A stretch of 22,420 nucleotides of DNA from positions 1-22,420 of the forward strand of contig JACROQ010000103.1 in NCBI GenBank assembly GCA_016214375.1, in the 5' to 3' direction. Of this stretch, positions 13,874 through 20,604 are shown piece by piece (position 1 is the stretch's first letter; each line of letters starts with the position of its first letter). The stretch comes from Nitrospirota bacterium (GTDB taxonomy: Bacteria > Nitrospirota > 9FT-COMBO-42-15 > HDB-SIOI813). A program made the translations under genes and the position numbers. The notes under the pieces were generated by a model. It saw only the letters and a list, made by a program, of their open reading frames with translations, was not told where the DNA came from and ran no database searches.

Positions 13874-14241
13874 CACACCACCTCAGGCGCAAGAGATATT
13901 ATTTTCATAAACTTCTTCCATCTTAACTCCCTGGCAACCGGGCCAAAGATCCTGGTCCCGATGGGTTCACCCTGCGCATTAATCAGCACAGCGGCATTCC
14001 TGTCAAACCGGATATAAGAACCGTCTTCCCGGCGCAGACTGTCTACCGACCTCACAATAACCGCCTTTGCAACCTGCCCCTTCTTGGCGGTCCCGTCAGG
14101 AATGGCCTCTTTGACACTGACGACGATCACATCACCAATACTCGCATAACGCCTGTTGGACCCGCCCATTACCCGGATGCACATGACCTTCTTTGCCCCC
14201 GAATTGTCCGCCACATCTAATATTGTCCTTGGCTGAATCAT
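13873..14241 (-). CDS. rplN: 50S ribosomal protein L14
   Basis: L14 forms bridges to 16S rRNA at the subunit interface. At 122 residues it is standard, with MIQPRTILDVADNSGAKKVM at the N-terminus, the signature GQVAKAVIVRS around residue 50 and the ending RELRWKKFMKIISLAPEVV in shortened form (RELRWKKFMKI). The ATG has GGGGAT upstream and lies seven bases after the rpsQ stop. Confidence 0.98.
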   Translation of the reverse strand: MIQPRTILDVADNSGAKKVMCIRVMGGSNRRYASIGDVIVVSVKEAIPDGTAKKGQVAKAVIVRSVDSLRREDGSYIRFDRNAAVLINAQGEPIGTRIFGPVARELRWKKFMKIISLAPEVV

Positions 14242-14248
14242 GGATCCC

Positions 14249-14512
14249 CTATCCCTTCACCTGTATAGATTCCAATATGTCCATCACCTTCCAATGCTTT
14301 GTTTTACTCAGCGGCCTCGTCTCTATAATCTTCACCCTATCTCCAACATGGCACCTTTTCTCCTCATCATGGGCCATAAACTTTGTCCGTCTCTTGACCA
14401 CCTTTCCATATTTGGGATGCCGGTAAAGACTCTCGATCAGCACAGAAACAGTCTTTTCCATCTTGTCACTTATCACCTTGCCGATATATTCTTTTCGCCG
14501 ATTGTCAGCCAT
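14249..14512 (-). CDS. rpsQ: 30S ribosomal protein S17
   Basis: S17 is an OB-fold primary binder of the 5' domain of 16S rRNA. The 87 residues show YIGKVISDKMEKTVSVLIE, HPKYGKVVKRRTKFMAHDE and the GDRVKIIETRPLSKTKHW signature. GGAGG stands just before the ATG. It follows rpmC by 14 bases. Confidence 0.97.
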   Translation of the reverse strand: MADNRRKEYIGKVISDKMEKTVSVLIESLYRHPKYGKVVKRRTKFMAHDEEKRCHVGDRVKIIETRPLSKTKHWKVMDILESIQVKG

Positions 14513-14526
14513 CCATCCTCCAATAC

Positions 14527-14724
14527 CTATTTTTTGATCTGCCGATCCCTTATCACTGTTTTTATCCTGGCGATCTCTTTCCTGACGTGCCTGACACGCA
14601 TCGGATTCTCAACCCCACCGCTGATGACCTTTTGGAATCTCAGGTTAAACAGCTCTCTCTTCAGTTCCTCTTCGTGCTGATCCAGCTCTTCCTGAGTGGC
14701 ATTCCTTATCTCATCCAATGTCAT
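14527..14724 (-). CDS. rpmC: 50S ribosomal protein L29
   Basis: L29 is a small two-helix protein near the polypeptide exit, where it helps dock SRP and trigger factor. The product is 65 residues starting MTLDEIRNATQEELDQHEEE, with the family signature FNLRFQKVISGGVENPMRV. The ATG at 14724 lies one base after the rplP stop. A frame beginning at the TTG at 14745 would only add seven residues that overlap the end of rplP, so the ATG is preferred. GGGGTGTAGG precedes it. Confidence 0.95.
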   Translation of the reverse strand: MTLDEIRNATQEELDQHEEELKRELFNLRFQKVISGGVENPMRVRHVRKEIARIKTVIRDRQIKK

Positions 14725-14725
14725 C

Positions 14726-15139
14726 CTACACCCCGCCTCTGGCAATAAATTTGGTGGCTACCGGCAATTTATGGGCGGCCAGTCTCAGCGCCTCCACGGC
14801 TACTTCCCTGGATATTCCGTCCATCTCATAGAGGACCCGGCCCGGCTTCACGACCGCTACCCAGGCCTCGACAGGCCCCTTTCCCTTACCCATCCTCGTT
14901 TCAGCAGGTTTTTTAGTAATGGGCTTGTCCGGGAATATACGGATCCATACCCTGCCGCCGCGCTTGACATGCCTGGTAATCGCAATACGCGCCGCCTCTA
15001 TCTGCCTTGCTGTAATCCGTCCTGGCTCTAAAGTCTTCAGACCAAAGGTGCCAAAATTCAGGTCTGCGCCTCTCGTAGCCTTGCCGTTCATACGTCCCTT
15101 GTGACACTTTCTGTACTTTACCTTCTTAGGGGATAACAC
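14726..15139 (-). CDS. rplP: 50S ribosomal protein L16
   Basis: L16 organises the A-site region of the 50S. The 137 residues begin at a GTG codon (VLSPKKVKYRKCHKGRM, read as Met) and include the GRITARQIEAARIAITRHVKR block and PVEAWVAVVKPGRVLYEM. The GTG is inside rpsC, overlapping it by 14 bases, and is set by a perfect AGGAGG six bases upstream (15146-15151). A longer frame to 15172 adds 11 residues that only repeat rpsC sequence in another frame, so I reject it. Confidence 0.95.
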   Translation of the reverse strand: MLSPKKVKYRKCHKGRMNGKATRGADLNFGTFGLKTLEPGRITARQIEAARIAITRHVKRGGRVWIRIFPDKPITKKPAETRMGKGKGPVEAWVAVVKPGRVLYEMDGISREVAVEALRLAAHKLPVATKFIARGGV

Positions 15140-15782
15140 CTGCCGCCTCCTCTTTGCCCGGAAGTATCTCACCTTTGTATATCCAGACCTTTATCCCGAT
15201 CTGGCCATACGTTGTCTTTGCCTCTGTGAATCCGTAATCAATATCTGCCCTCAGGGTGTGCAGAGGCACTCTCCCCTCCTTATACCACTCGGACCTTGCA
15301 ATCTCGGACCCGGCAAGACGCCCGGAACACCGGATCTTTATCCCCTGGGCCCCGAATCTCTGCGCCGCGGCAACGCTCTTTTTCATGGCCCTCCGGAAGG
15401 CAATCCTCTTCTCCAACTGGAGCGCGATGTTTTCAGCCACAAGCTGGGCTTCTATCTCAGGTTTTTTGACCTCCATGATATTGATATAGATCTGTTTTCC
15501 TGTCAGCGTCTCCAGATCCTTTTTCAGCTTTTCTACTTCAACCCCTTTTCTCCCGATGATGATCCCAGGTCTTGCCGTATAAATATTGACCTTCGCTGTC
15601 TGGGCAGAACGCTCTATTTCTATCCGTGAGACGCCGGCATGAAACAACTTCTGTTTCACAAGCTTTCTAACCTTGATGTCCTCGTGCAGCAGCGTCTGGT
15701 ATTCCCGCTCAGCATACCACTTAGAATTCCAGGATTTTGTATATCCTAATCTGAATCCAATCGGATGAACCTTCTGACCCAA
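15126..15782 (-). CDS. rpsC: 30S ribosomal protein S3
   Basis: S3 lines the mRNA entry tunnel and helps unwind mRNA. The 218 residues begin MGQKVHPIGFRLGYTKSWNS, carry the KH type-2 GIIIGRKGVEVEKLKKDL (about 73-90) and a C-terminal RRAMKKSVAAAQRFGAQGIK followed by GRLAGSEIARSEWYKEGRVP. The start codon is TTG: AGGAGG sits four bases upstream, a TGA in the same frame lies 18 bases upstream, and the conserved N-terminus begins exactly there. It ends 14 bases inside the start region of rplP. Confidence 0.97.
   Translation of the reverse strand: MGQKVHPIGFRLGYTKSWNSKWYAEREYQTLLHEDIKVRKLVKQKLFHAGVSRIEIERSAQTAKVNIYTARPGIIIGRKGVEVEKLKKDLETLTGKQIYINIMEVKKPEIEAQLVAENIALQLEKRIAFRRAMKKSVAAAQRFGAQGIKIRCSGRLAGSEIARSEWYKEGRVPLHTLRADIDYGFTEAKTTYGQIGIKVWIYKGEILPGKEEAAGVIP
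15146..15151 (-). promoter_or_regulatory. Ribosome-binding site for rplP inside rpsC
   Basis: Perfect AGGAGG, six bases before the GTG at 15139, within rpsC codons. It decides the rplP start and the 14-base overlap. Confidence 0.8.
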
Positions 15783-15786
15783 TTTT

Positions 15787-15792
15787 CCTCCT
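15787..15792 (-). promoter_or_regulatory. Ribosome-binding site fixing the TTG start of rpsC
   Basis: Perfect AGGAGG, four bases before the TTG at 15782. An in-frame TGA at 15798-15800 excludes a start farther upstream. Confidence 0.78.
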
Positions 15793-15814
15793 CTCAGTCA
15801 CCCATCAAATCTGG

Positions 15815-16171
15815 TTATTGCTGTCCTCTTCCCTTGCTGACCCTGGGGGACAGAACCATGGTAATATGGCTCATACATTTCTTCCTTTGCATCGCCCTCC
15901 CCATGGGTCCTGCCTTGAATCGCTTGAGTGCAGGCCCGGGATCGACATAAGCCTGCGACACAACAAGGTCATCGATATCTCCTATATTCTTCTGTTTGGC
16001 ATTCGCTATCGCAGACCTCAACACCTTCTCTATAATAAAAGAGGCATGCTGCGGTAAGAATTTCAATAGGGTCAGGGCCTCTCCGACATCCTTGCCGCGG
16101 ACCAGATCAATCACCCGCCTCCCCTTGCGCGGGGCCAGCCTTGCATATCTCAATATCGCCCTTGCTTCCAT
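15815..16171 (-). CDS. rplV: 50S ribosomal protein L22
   Basis: L22 lines the nascent peptide exit tunnel; its long loop carries residues linked to macrolide sensitivity in other bacteria. The 118-residue product starts MEARAILRYARLAPRKGRRV and includes SAIANAKQKNIGDIDDLVV and PGPALKRFKAGPMGRAMQRK. A longer frame to 16315 only reads rpsS out of frame. The ATG lies seven bases after the rpsS stop with AGAGAG upstream. A 32-base gap precedes rpsC. Confidence 0.96.
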   Translation of the reverse strand: MEARAILRYARLAPRKGRRVIDLVRGKDVGEALTLLKFLPQHASFIIEKVLRSAIANAKQKNIGDIDDLVVSQAYVDPGPALKRFKAGPMGRAMQRKKCMSHITMVLSPRVSKGRGQQ

Positions 16172-16178
16172 CTCTCTT

Positions 16179-16472
16179 TTACCCCTTTTTGATAGCCGTA
16201 GCCTTTTCCGTCTTTGCGCCTGAATGAGCCTTAAAAGTCCGGGTCGGAGAAAACTCTCCAAGCTTGTGTCCGACCATGTTCTCGGTAACATAAACCGGGA
16301 TAAACTTCTTTCCATTGTGCACCGCTATCGTATGGCCTATCATCTCAGGGAATATCGTCGACCGGCGTGACCATGTCTTAATGATCTTCCTATCCCCGCT
16401 CTGATTCATGACCTCGATCTTTTTGATGAGGTGTCCATCTATAAAGGGACCTTTCTTTACCGAACGAGCCAT
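16179..16472 (-). CDS. rpsS: 30S ribosomal protein S19
   Basis: S19 is in the 30S head and contacts S13 and the A-site tRNA. At 97 residues it starts MARSVKKGPFIDGHLIKKIE and shows TWSRRSTIFPEMIGHTIAVH and HKLGEFSPTRTFKAH. The ATG is five bases after the rplB stop and relies on GGAGG inside the end of rplB, 11 bases away. Confidence 0.97.
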   Translation of the reverse strand: MARSVKKGPFIDGHLIKKIEVMNQSGDRKIIKTWSRRSTIFPEMIGHTIAVHNGKKFIPVYVTENMVGHKLGEFSPTRTFKAHSGAKTEKATAIKKG

Positions 16473-16477
16473 CTGAC

Positions 16478-17299
16478 TTATTTCCTCCGTTTCACAATAA
16501 ACTTGTCTGTGGCCTTATTTTTCCGCGTCTTGTATCCCTTGGTAGGCTTCCCCCACGGGGTGCAAGGATGCCTTCCTCCGGAAGTCTTCCCCTCGCCGCC
16601 GCCCAGCGGGTGATCCACAGGGTTCATAGCAACCCCGCGCACATGGGGTCTTTTACCAAGCCATCGCGACTTGCCCGCCTTGCCGATAGAGACATTGATA
16701 TGATCCAGGTTCCCCACCTGCCCGATGGTAGCCATACATTTTGAATGGACCCTCCTGACCTCCCCGGAACTCATCCTGAGAGTGGCGTAATCCCCCTCTT
16801 TTGCCATAAGCTGCACTTGAGCGCCGGCGCTCCGGGCAAGTTGTCCCCCTCTTCCCGGGCGCAGCTCAACATTATGTATCATAATCCCCAGCGGTATATT
16901 GCTGATCGGGAGGGTGTTTCCCACCTTAATTTCACTATCAGGCCCCGAGGTTACCGTATGACCCACCTTCAGCCCCTCCGGAGACAGGATGTACCTCTTC
17001 TCCCCATCTGCATAATAAAGCAGCGCTATCCTTGCCGACCGGTTTGGATCATACTCGATTGCGGCCACCTTTGCAGGGACGCCTGTCTTATCACGCCTGA
17101 AATCGATCAGCCTGTAATGCTGCCTGTGGCCGCCGCCCTTGTGGTCGGCCGTGATCCTTCCATTATTGTTCCTGCCCCCGGTACCTCTCTTCTCGATCAG
17201 CAGTGACTTTTCAGGCTTCGTCTTTGTAATCTCTTCAAAGGTGAGGGTCGTCTTCCCTCTTAACCCCGAAGATGTCGGATTATAACTCTTTAACCCCAT
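16478..17299 (-). CDS. rplB: 50S ribosomal protein L2
   Basis: L2 is one of the most conserved large-subunit proteins, needed for subunit association and for peptidyl transfer. The 273 residues show the N-terminal GLKSYNPTSSGLRG, the ADHKGGGHRQHYRLIDFRRD segment, and the C-terminal signature RGVAMNPVDHPLGGGEGKTS with the conserved histidine near residue 231. Three bases separate it from rplW. No sign of alteration. Confidence 0.98.
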   Translation of the reverse strand: MGLKSYNPTSSGLRGKTTLTFEEITKTKPEKSLLIEKRGTGGRNNNGRITADHKGGGHRQHYRLIDFRRDKTGVPAKVAAIEYDPNRSARIALLYYADGEKRYILSPEGLKVGHTVTSGPDSEIKVGNTLPISNIPLGIMIHNVELRPGRGGQLARSAGAQVQLMAKEGDYATLRMSSGEVRRVHSKCMATIGQVGNLDHINVSIGKAGKSRWLGKRPHVRGVAMNPVDHPLGGGEGKTSGGRHPCTPWGKPTKGYKTRKNKATDKFIVKRRK

Positions 17300-17302
17300 A
17301 GC

Positions 17303-17596
17303 TTATCCACCCTCGAATATGTCTAACTTCTCCCCTTTTTTCAGGGTAACAATCGCCTTCTTCCTGTTTGGCTTCTTCCCTTCAAATTTGCCCAGCCTCT
17401 TCTTCTTGCCTTCCAGATTGATGATATTGACCTTCTCGACCTTCACCTTCAGTGTCCTTTCTACGGCCAGCTTAACCTGATGTTTGTTCGCATAAGGACT
17501 GACGATAAACACAACCTTGTTCAGGCCCTCACGAAGGTCCGTACTCCTTTCGGTAATGAGCGGGTGGTATAAGATATCGTGCAGATTGATATTCAT
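17303..17596 (-). CDS. rplW: 50S ribosomal protein L23
   Basis: L23 sits at the exit tunnel and docks trigger factor and SRP. The 97 residues begin MNINLHDILYHPLITERSTD and include NKHQVKLAVERTLKVKVEKV and the basic GKKKRLGKFEGKKPNRKKA. The ATG at 17596 overlaps the rplD stop by four bases (ATGA) and is preceded by GGAGG with seven-base spacing. A GTG two codons upstream is too close to that site. Confidence 0.95.
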   Translation of the reverse strand: MNINLHDILYHPLITERSTDLREGLNKVVFIVSPYANKHQVKLAVERTLKVKVEKVNIINLEGKKKRLGKFEGKKPNRKKAIVTLKKGEKLDIFEGG

Positions 17597-18216
17597 GACC
17601 ACACCTCCATCAACTTTTCAACATCCCCTTTGCTGATCACGAGATTCTTATACCTCAGCAGGTCATAGACGCTAATCTGCCGGATATCCATAATGGTCAC
17701 ATTGGGCAGGTTTCTCAAGCCCCGGTAGAGGGTGTTGTCTTTATTATCGCAAACGACCAGCGCACTCTCGATCACATTCAATGTCCTGAGGACTGATGCG
17801 GAATCCCTTGTCTTCCCGCTCTTCCCATCCAGCAGATCAACAATCACAAGGGCGCTATCACTAAGCTTGGAGGATAGCGCCGTATAGAGTGCACGCCTGC
17901 TCTTTTTCCGGGTAAGCTGATAGGAATAATCCCTCGGCAACGGACCGAAGATGGTTCCTCCTCCGACCCAGAGTGGAGACCTTATTGAACCGGCCCTTGC
18001 CCGGCCGGTGCCTTTCTGTTTCCAAGGTTTTTTACCCCCGCCTCTGACCAGGCCCTTTGTTTTTGTACAGTGGGTCCCCTGTCTTCTGTTATTAAGCTGC
18101 ATTACAACCGCCTCGTGGAGCAGGCCTGTGTTTACAGGCTGACCAAATATCTTCTCATCCAACTCCATGCTCCCGACTCTGTTGTTGTTCATATCCACGA
18201 CAGCTACTTCTAACAT
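17593..18216 (-). CDS. rplD: 50S ribosomal protein L4
   Basis: L4 lines the exit tunnel; in Escherichia coli it also represses the S10 operon, though I saw no comparable leader structure here. The 207 residues include the tunnel loop with KPWKQKGTGRARAGSIRSPL (63-82) and GGGTIFGPLPRDYSYQL, then the globular C-terminal fold. AGGGAG precedes the ATG, nine bases after the rplC stop. Confidence 0.97.
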   Translation of the reverse strand: MLEVAVVDMNNNRVGSMELDEKIFGQPVNTGLLHEAVVMQLNNRRQGTHCTKTKGLVRGGGKKPWKQKGTGRARAGSIRSPLWVGGGTIFGPLPRDYSYQLTRKKSRRALYTALSSKLSDSALVIVDLLDGKSGKTRDSASVLRTLNVIESALVVCDNKDNTLYRGLRNLPNVTIMDIRQISVYDLLRYKNLVISKGDVEKLMEVWS

Positions 18217-18225
18217 CTTTTCTCC

Positions 18226-18873
18226 CTATTCACCCTTTCCGTGACTTCCTTTGACGGCCTTCCTGACAATGACTAAGGAACCCGGGCTCCCCGGTATCGC
18301 ACCTCGGATGAGAAGGAGGTTGTCCTCTTTCCGGACCCCAACAATCTCTAAATTCTGGACAGTCCTTTTTTTGTCCCCCATATGACCTGGCATCCGCTTA
18401 TTTTTGCGTACCCTGGATGGATAAGCACTGCTCCCTATAGACCCCGGGGCCCTGTGGAACATGGACCCATGGGTAGCGGGACCTCCGGCGAATTTGTGCC
18501 GCTTCATCACCCCCTGAAATCCCTTTCCCTTCGTCACTCCGCTGACATCAATGAGCTCCCCTTCTTTGAATATCTCCACTGTCAATTCCTGGCCTGAGGT
18601 CAGCGATGCGGCATCTCCTGCCGTAAATTCCATCAGGTATCTGGCAGGAGAGACCCCGTTCTTTTTAAAATGCCCGAGCACAGGCTTTGTTAAATGCTTT
18701 TCTTTCGCATCCTTGAAAGAGATCTGAACCGCATTATACCCGTCCTTTTCTACGGTCTTTTTGAAGACAACCCGGCACGGTCCGGCCTCTACCACGGTTA
18801 CGGGAATCAGACTGCCATCCGCCCCGAATATCTGCGTCATTCCTACTTTTTTGCCGATCAGTCCATTAACCAT
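18226..18873 (-). CDS. rplC: 50S ribosomal protein L3
   Basis: L3 is an early 23S rRNA binder whose loop reaches toward the peptidyl transferase centre. The 215 residues begin MVNGLIGKKVGMTQIFGADG and include the GVTKGKGFQGVMKRHKFAGG signature and HGSMFHRAPGSIGSSAYPSR. Two bases separate the ATG from the rpsJ stop. The upstream GGAG is far (about 14 bases), so coupling with rpsJ is likely. Confidence 0.97.
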   Translation of the reverse strand: MVNGLIGKKVGMTQIFGADGSLIPVTVVEAGPCRVVFKKTVEKDGYNAVQISFKDAKEKHLTKPVLGHFKKNGVSPARYLMEFTAGDAASLTSGQELTVEIFKEGELIDVSGVTKGKGFQGVMKRHKFAGGPATHGSMFHRAPGSIGSSAYPSRVRKNKRMPGHMGDKKRTVQNLEIVGVRKEDNLLLIRGAIPGSPGSLVIVRKAVKGSHGKGE

Positions 18874-18875
18874 GG

Positions 18876-19187
18876 CTATAACTTAATCTCCACATCCACC
18901 CCTGCCGAGATGTCCAGTTTCATCAGGTCATCTGCGGTCTGCGGAGTCGGTTCATATATATCAATCAACCTCTTATGGGTCCTGATCTCAAATTGCTCTC
19001 TGGATTTCTTATCCACGTGAGGAGACCTCAACACTGTATATTTATTGATACTGGTAGGAAGAGGTATCGGCCCTGAGACCCGCGCCCCCGACCGTTTTAC
19101 GGTCTCGACGATCTTGACTGCGGACTCGTCCAGCAGCCTATAGTCGTATCCTTTCAACCTGATCCTTATTTTCTGTCCTACAGCCAT
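18876..19187 (-). CDS. rpsJ: 30S ribosomal protein S10
   Basis: S10 is part of the 30S head and, as NusE, of transcription antitermination complexes. The 103 residues show IRIRLKGYDYRLLDESAVKI, SGPIPLPTSINKYTVLRSPH and REQFEIRTHKRLIDIYEPT. GAGAGGG precedes the ATG. Upstream, in place of a plain operon leader, is the heptamer array 19217-19384, so the message between tuf and rpsJ is mainly repeat. Confidence 0.98.
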   Translation of the reverse strand: MAVGQKIRIRLKGYDYRLLDESAVKIVETVKRSGARVSGPIPLPTSINKYTVLRSPHVDKKSREQFEIRTHKRLIDIYEPTPQTADDLMKLDISAGVDVEIKL

Positions 19188-19216
19188 TTTTTCCCTCTCT
19201 TTATGCCTCTTCTTAT

Positions 19217-19384
19217 TTCTTGCTTCTTGCTTCTGACTTCTTGCTTCTTGCTTCTGACTTCTTGCTTCTGACTTCTGTCTTCTTGCTTCTTGCTTCTTGC
19301 TTCTGACTTCTTGCTTCTGACTTCTTGCTTCTTGCTTCTTGCTTCTGACTTCTTGCTTCTGACTTCTTGCTTCTTGCTTCTGAC
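19217..19384. repeat. Array of 24 heptanucleotide repeats between tuf and rpsJ
   Basis: The 168 bases divide exactly into 24 heptamers with no interruption. On the plus strand there are 14 copies of TTCTTGC, nine of TTCTGAC and one TTCTGTC. The array ends at the base next to the complement of the tuf stop codon (19385-19387). On the message strand it reads as purine-rich GTCAGAA and GCAAGAA units and has no stop codon in any frame until it ends. It is a minisatellite-type tandem repeat, not a CRISPR array, because there are no spacers. Confidence 0.93.
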
Positions 19385-20584
19385 TTACTCTATCACCTTG
19401 CTCACCACCCCGGCTCCTACTGTCCTGCCCCCTTCTCTCACTGCAAACCGCAACCCCTCCTCCATCGCAATCGGGGTAATCAAGTCCGCCTCAATCGTAA
19501 CATTATCTCCCGGCATCACCATCTCCACCCCCTCCGGCAGCTTCGCCACTCCCGTCACATCCGTCGTCCTGAAATAAAACTGCGGCCGGTACCCGTTGAA
19601 AAACGGCGTGTGCCGTCCCCCCTCCTCCTTCGTCAATATATACACCTCCGCCTTAAACTTCGTATGCGGCGTGATACTCCCGGGCTTCGCCAACACCATC
19701 CCTCGCTCCACATCCTCCTTCTTCGTCCCACGCAGCAGCACCCCAAGATTATCCCCAGCCTGACCCTCATCCAGTACCTTGCGGAACATCTCCACTCCCG
19801 TCACTACCGTCTTCTGCGTCGCCCGAATCCCAACAATATCTATCTCCTCCCCCACACGCACCACCCCACGCTCCACACGCCCCGTCACCACCGTCCCACG
19901 ACCCGAAATGCTGAACACATCCTCAATCGCCATCATGAACGGCTTCTCAATATCACGCTTCGGCATCGGAATATACTCATCCACACCCTTCATCAGCTTC
20001 AGGATAGGACCACACTTCGCACACTCCTCCTTCGCACACCCGCACCCCACCGCCTGCAACGCACTCCCCACCGTCACAGGAATCTCATCCCCGGGAAAAT
20101 TGTACTTGCTCAATAACTCCCGAACCTCCAACTCCACCAAATCCAAAAGCTCCTTGTCATCCACCATGTCCGCCTTGTTCAAAAATACCACAATGTACGG
20201 CACCCCAACCTGACGCGCCAGCAAAATGTGCTCCCGCGTCTGTGGCATCGGCCCGTCCGCCGCACTCACCACCAATATCGCCCCGTCCATCTGCGCCGCC
20301 CCCGTAATCATGTTCTTCACATAGTCCGCATGACCCGGACAATCGATATGCGCATAATGCCGCGCCTCCGTCTGATACTCTACATGCGAAATGCTGATCG
20401 TAATCCCACGCTCCTTCTCCTCAGGCGCCTTGTCAATCTGATCATACGGAATGTAGTCCGCCAATCCCTTCTTGTGCAGCAACATCGTAATCGCCGCCGT
20501 CAACGTCGTCTTCCCATGATCTACATGACCTATCGTCCCAATATTGATATGCGGCTTCTTCCTCTCAAACTTCGCCTTCCCCAT
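19385..20584 (-). CDS. tuf: Translation elongation factor Tu
   Basis: EF-Tu carries aminoacyl-tRNA to the ribosome. The 399-residue product has all GTPase motifs: GHVDHGKT (19-26), the switch-I threonine in RGITI (60-64), DCPGH (81-85), NKAD (136-139) and SAL (174-176). Domains 2 and 3 are complete. After SAL there is an insert with four cysteines (C181, C183, C188, C191; C-x-C-x4-C-x2-C) before the helix leading to YIPMPKRDIEKPF. Codon use differs from the neighbours: in the first 110 codons Ala is GCG and Thr is ACG throughout. AGGAGGG six bases before the ATG is an excellent binding site. It lies 20 bases after fusA. Confidence 0.98.
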   Translation of the reverse strand: MGKAKFERKKPHINIGTIGHVDHGKTTLTAAITMLLHKKGLADYIPYDQIDKAPEEKERGITISISHVEYQTEARHYAHIDCPGHADYVKNMITGAAQMDGAILVVSAADGPMPQTREHILLARQVGVPYIVVFLNKADMVDDKELLDLVELEVRELLSKYNFPGDEIPVTVGSALQAVGCGCAKEECAKCGPILKLMKGVDEYIPMPKRDIEKPFMMAIEDVFSISGRGTVVTGRVERGVVRVGEEIDIVGIRATQKTVVTGVEMFRKVLDEGQAGDNLGVLLRGTKKEDVERGMVLAKPGSITPHTKFKAEVYILTKEEGGRHTPFFNGYRPQFYFRTTDVTGVAKLPEGVEMVMPGDNVTIEADLITPIAMEEGLRFAVREGGRTVGAGVVSKVIE

Positions 20585-20604
20585 AGCTAACCCTCCTTAA
20601 ATTT

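Noticed and set aside
19217..19384. Possible CRISPR array
   Set aside because: The units are seven bases and contiguous, with no spacers and no cas genes nearby; it is a simple tandem repeat.
19367..20116. 249-residue open frame on the plus strand opposite tuf, rich in His, Arg and Leu
   Set aside because: It is a shadow of tuf. The G-ending codon bias of tuf removes stop codons from the antisense frame; the product is low-complexity with no family signature.
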